A stretch of 64,000 bases of DNA from the NCBI RefSeq assembly GCF_051348905.1, contig NC_135232.1:790180775-790244774 (forward strand), given 5' to 3'. Positions within the stretch are counted from its first letter, which is position 1, and every line of letters starts with the position of its first letter. Below the pieces are notes generated by a model. It was not told where the DNA came from. It did not search any database and worked only from the letters and a program-made list of their open reading frames with translations. The translations under genes were made by a program, and so were the position numbers. Source of the DNA: Ranitomeya variabilis (taxonomy: Eukaryota; Chordata; Amphibia; Anura; Dendrobatidae). Below, piece after piece: positions 62,868-64,000 of the stretch.

Positions 62868-64000
62868 ATTCATACTTTGTCTCAGTTGTTGGAAATATGA
62901 AAAAGGAAAAAAAATGTATCAGATCTGCGCTTAATATTAACATTTAGAGAAAATTAGAAGCCGTATTTAGGTTTGAACTTGTCAAAGAACGTAGAAGGAG
63001 CAGATACTAAAGGCTCATTGACACAAACAATAGCATATAGGGCACAATAAATTATTGCATATTGTTTGTCTAGTGATTGGTGTTCTGTTTCCTGTTTTCA
63101 GTAGTCCCAAGTTGTTTTTTTAATTTGAACCTTTTTAAAAGTCATTTTTGTATGTGTTTACAAGATATGCAAAACGTGGACATTCTTTGGCTAAAAAGTG
63201 TCGAAATAAGTTTAAAGATGAGAACAGAGTGATATCAGCTGCCTTGTCCTCATAAACACTTTCTGCTTCGCTAACGAGATCACTGAAATCATGTAAGCAG
63301 GTAATTTTTGGAGAGCCGAAATTCAGTGGAAATGAGTTTTTTGTTATTAAGTTAATTTTTATGGTAAGAAATTAGTTTATAATTTTGGACAAATCATCTG
63401 ATCTCTTTTCATAATAATCTAGCGTTAACACAAATTACCACTATAAAATCTGAAGCAGTAAACTTTGTGAAAGCCAAATTTTGTATCAGTCTGAAATCTT
63501 TTGGCCATTAATGTACAGTCCTAGATATTTTTAGAAAAACTGTAAAAGGAAAAAATGAGGAAAGGAAAAACTTCTAAAGAAAAGCATTGCTGACTTCTAA
63601 AATCAGGATATCTAGCAGGAGTACTCCAGAAAATTTCCCTGCATTTATTTGGACTAAAACAAATGTTCTCTGATAGTCTTATCATATGGCTAAAATTATT
63701 TCCTTTGTTTTGACTAATATCCTTCCCAAACCAGTGTCCCATTAGCATACAATGAAACTGATGTTCCAAGCCATTTTTCTAGGCTTAAGTTCCTAAGGGT
63801 CAGTGGCTACTGCATTGAAGCTGTAGAAAGTAAAAAAGATCAAAGCTTGAGAGTCAGAAACCAGCAAAATCAACCCCTTTTGTGGTCTTGCATACATTAC
63901 TGTGCCACATTTTACCAACAGGGAACTCTGTTAGTAATTTATAATGAACTCCTGGCATGTAAGACTAAAAAAGTGCATGTAATGAGTTTTAGTATGAAAT
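62868..64000. other. Terminal spacer, cut by window end
   Basis: Standard spacer following the truncated tRNA, with one private change (TTAGCATACAATG, near 63746). It ends about 170 bp before the next tRNA would be expected. No gene seen. Confidence 0.85.

Larger units (their letters stand above)
1..64000 (+). repeat. Tandem array of ~1,412-bp tRNA-Arg(UCU) units
   Basis: The window is a head-to-tail satellite-like array with a basic period of 1,412 bp, measured between successive tRNA starts (for example 109, 1521, 2933; and 33138, 34550, 35962, 37374). About 46 units are present. Deviations from 1,412 are explained by small indels that can be seen: a 4-bp insertion (about 5531 and 13554), single-base losses, a 3-bp gain in scrambled tRNA copies, a 454-bp deletion in two units, and several changes at 30.2-33.1 kb. 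Every unit has the same orientation. Both window edges lie inside a unit, so the array extends further on both sides. Units are nearly identical, differing by scattered substitutions that recur in groups. This is what unequal crossing-over and gene conversion produce; an assembly artefact cannot explain all of the unit-specific variants. Confidence 0.98.

Noticed and set aside
1-64000. Array of tRNA-derived SINEs
   Set aside because: Units are strictly head-to-tail with fixed spacing, a full intron-bearing tRNA with terminator, and no target-site duplications or A-rich SINE tail. This is gene-unit tandem duplication, not retroposition.
1-64000. CRISPR-like regular repeat
   Set aside because: The repeat is 1.4 kb with no short repeat/spacer alternation, and the tRNA intron and Pol III signals are eukaryotic.

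Overview
The whole window is one head-to-tail tandem array. A unit of about 1,412 bp is repeated roughly 46 times (44 complete or nearly complete, two shortened, ends cut by the window), with no unique flanking sequence at either edge. Each standard unit carries, on the + strand, one 86-bp tRNA-Arg(UCU) gene with a 13-bp intron directly after position 37, followed by a T4 RNA polymerase III terminator and an AT-rich spacer of about 1.33 kb. I see no convincing protein-coding gene. The recurring minus-strand frames of about 82 and 109 codons are copies of the same spacer and the antisense of the tRNA.

The organism is a eukaryote, most likely a vertebrate. Apart from the discriminator base (A73 here, G73 in the human genes as I remember them), the mature tRNA matches vertebrate intron-bearing tRNA-Arg-TCT. 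The species cannot be named from the sequence.

Of 46 units, 44 contain a tRNA gene or remnant. Twenty-two keep C56 in the B box and are potentially functional, three of them with extra arm or loop changes. Sixteen carry T56, which should weaken the B box. Four have a scrambled T arm, one is broadly degenerate, one has lost its acceptor 3' strand and terminator, and two units have lost the gene in a 454-bp deletion.

Layout: 1-3858 holds three T56 units and a damaged spacer. About 3860-19950 is an 8,023-bp block of six units present twice in tandem. About 18430-25941 holds a 2,826-bp dimer (scrambled copy plus C56 copy) repeated about 2.7 times. 26024-30255 is mixed. 30256-33137 is a divergent island with two eroded tRNA copies, a 51-bp duplication and a clean 23-bp inversion. 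33138-64000 is a very regular stretch of 1,412-bp units in which a few unit types recur at 3- and 4-unit spacing. The pattern indicates turnover by unequal crossing-over and gene conversion: damaged tRNA copies spread along with intact ones. The last unit starts with a truncated tRNA and runs off the window.
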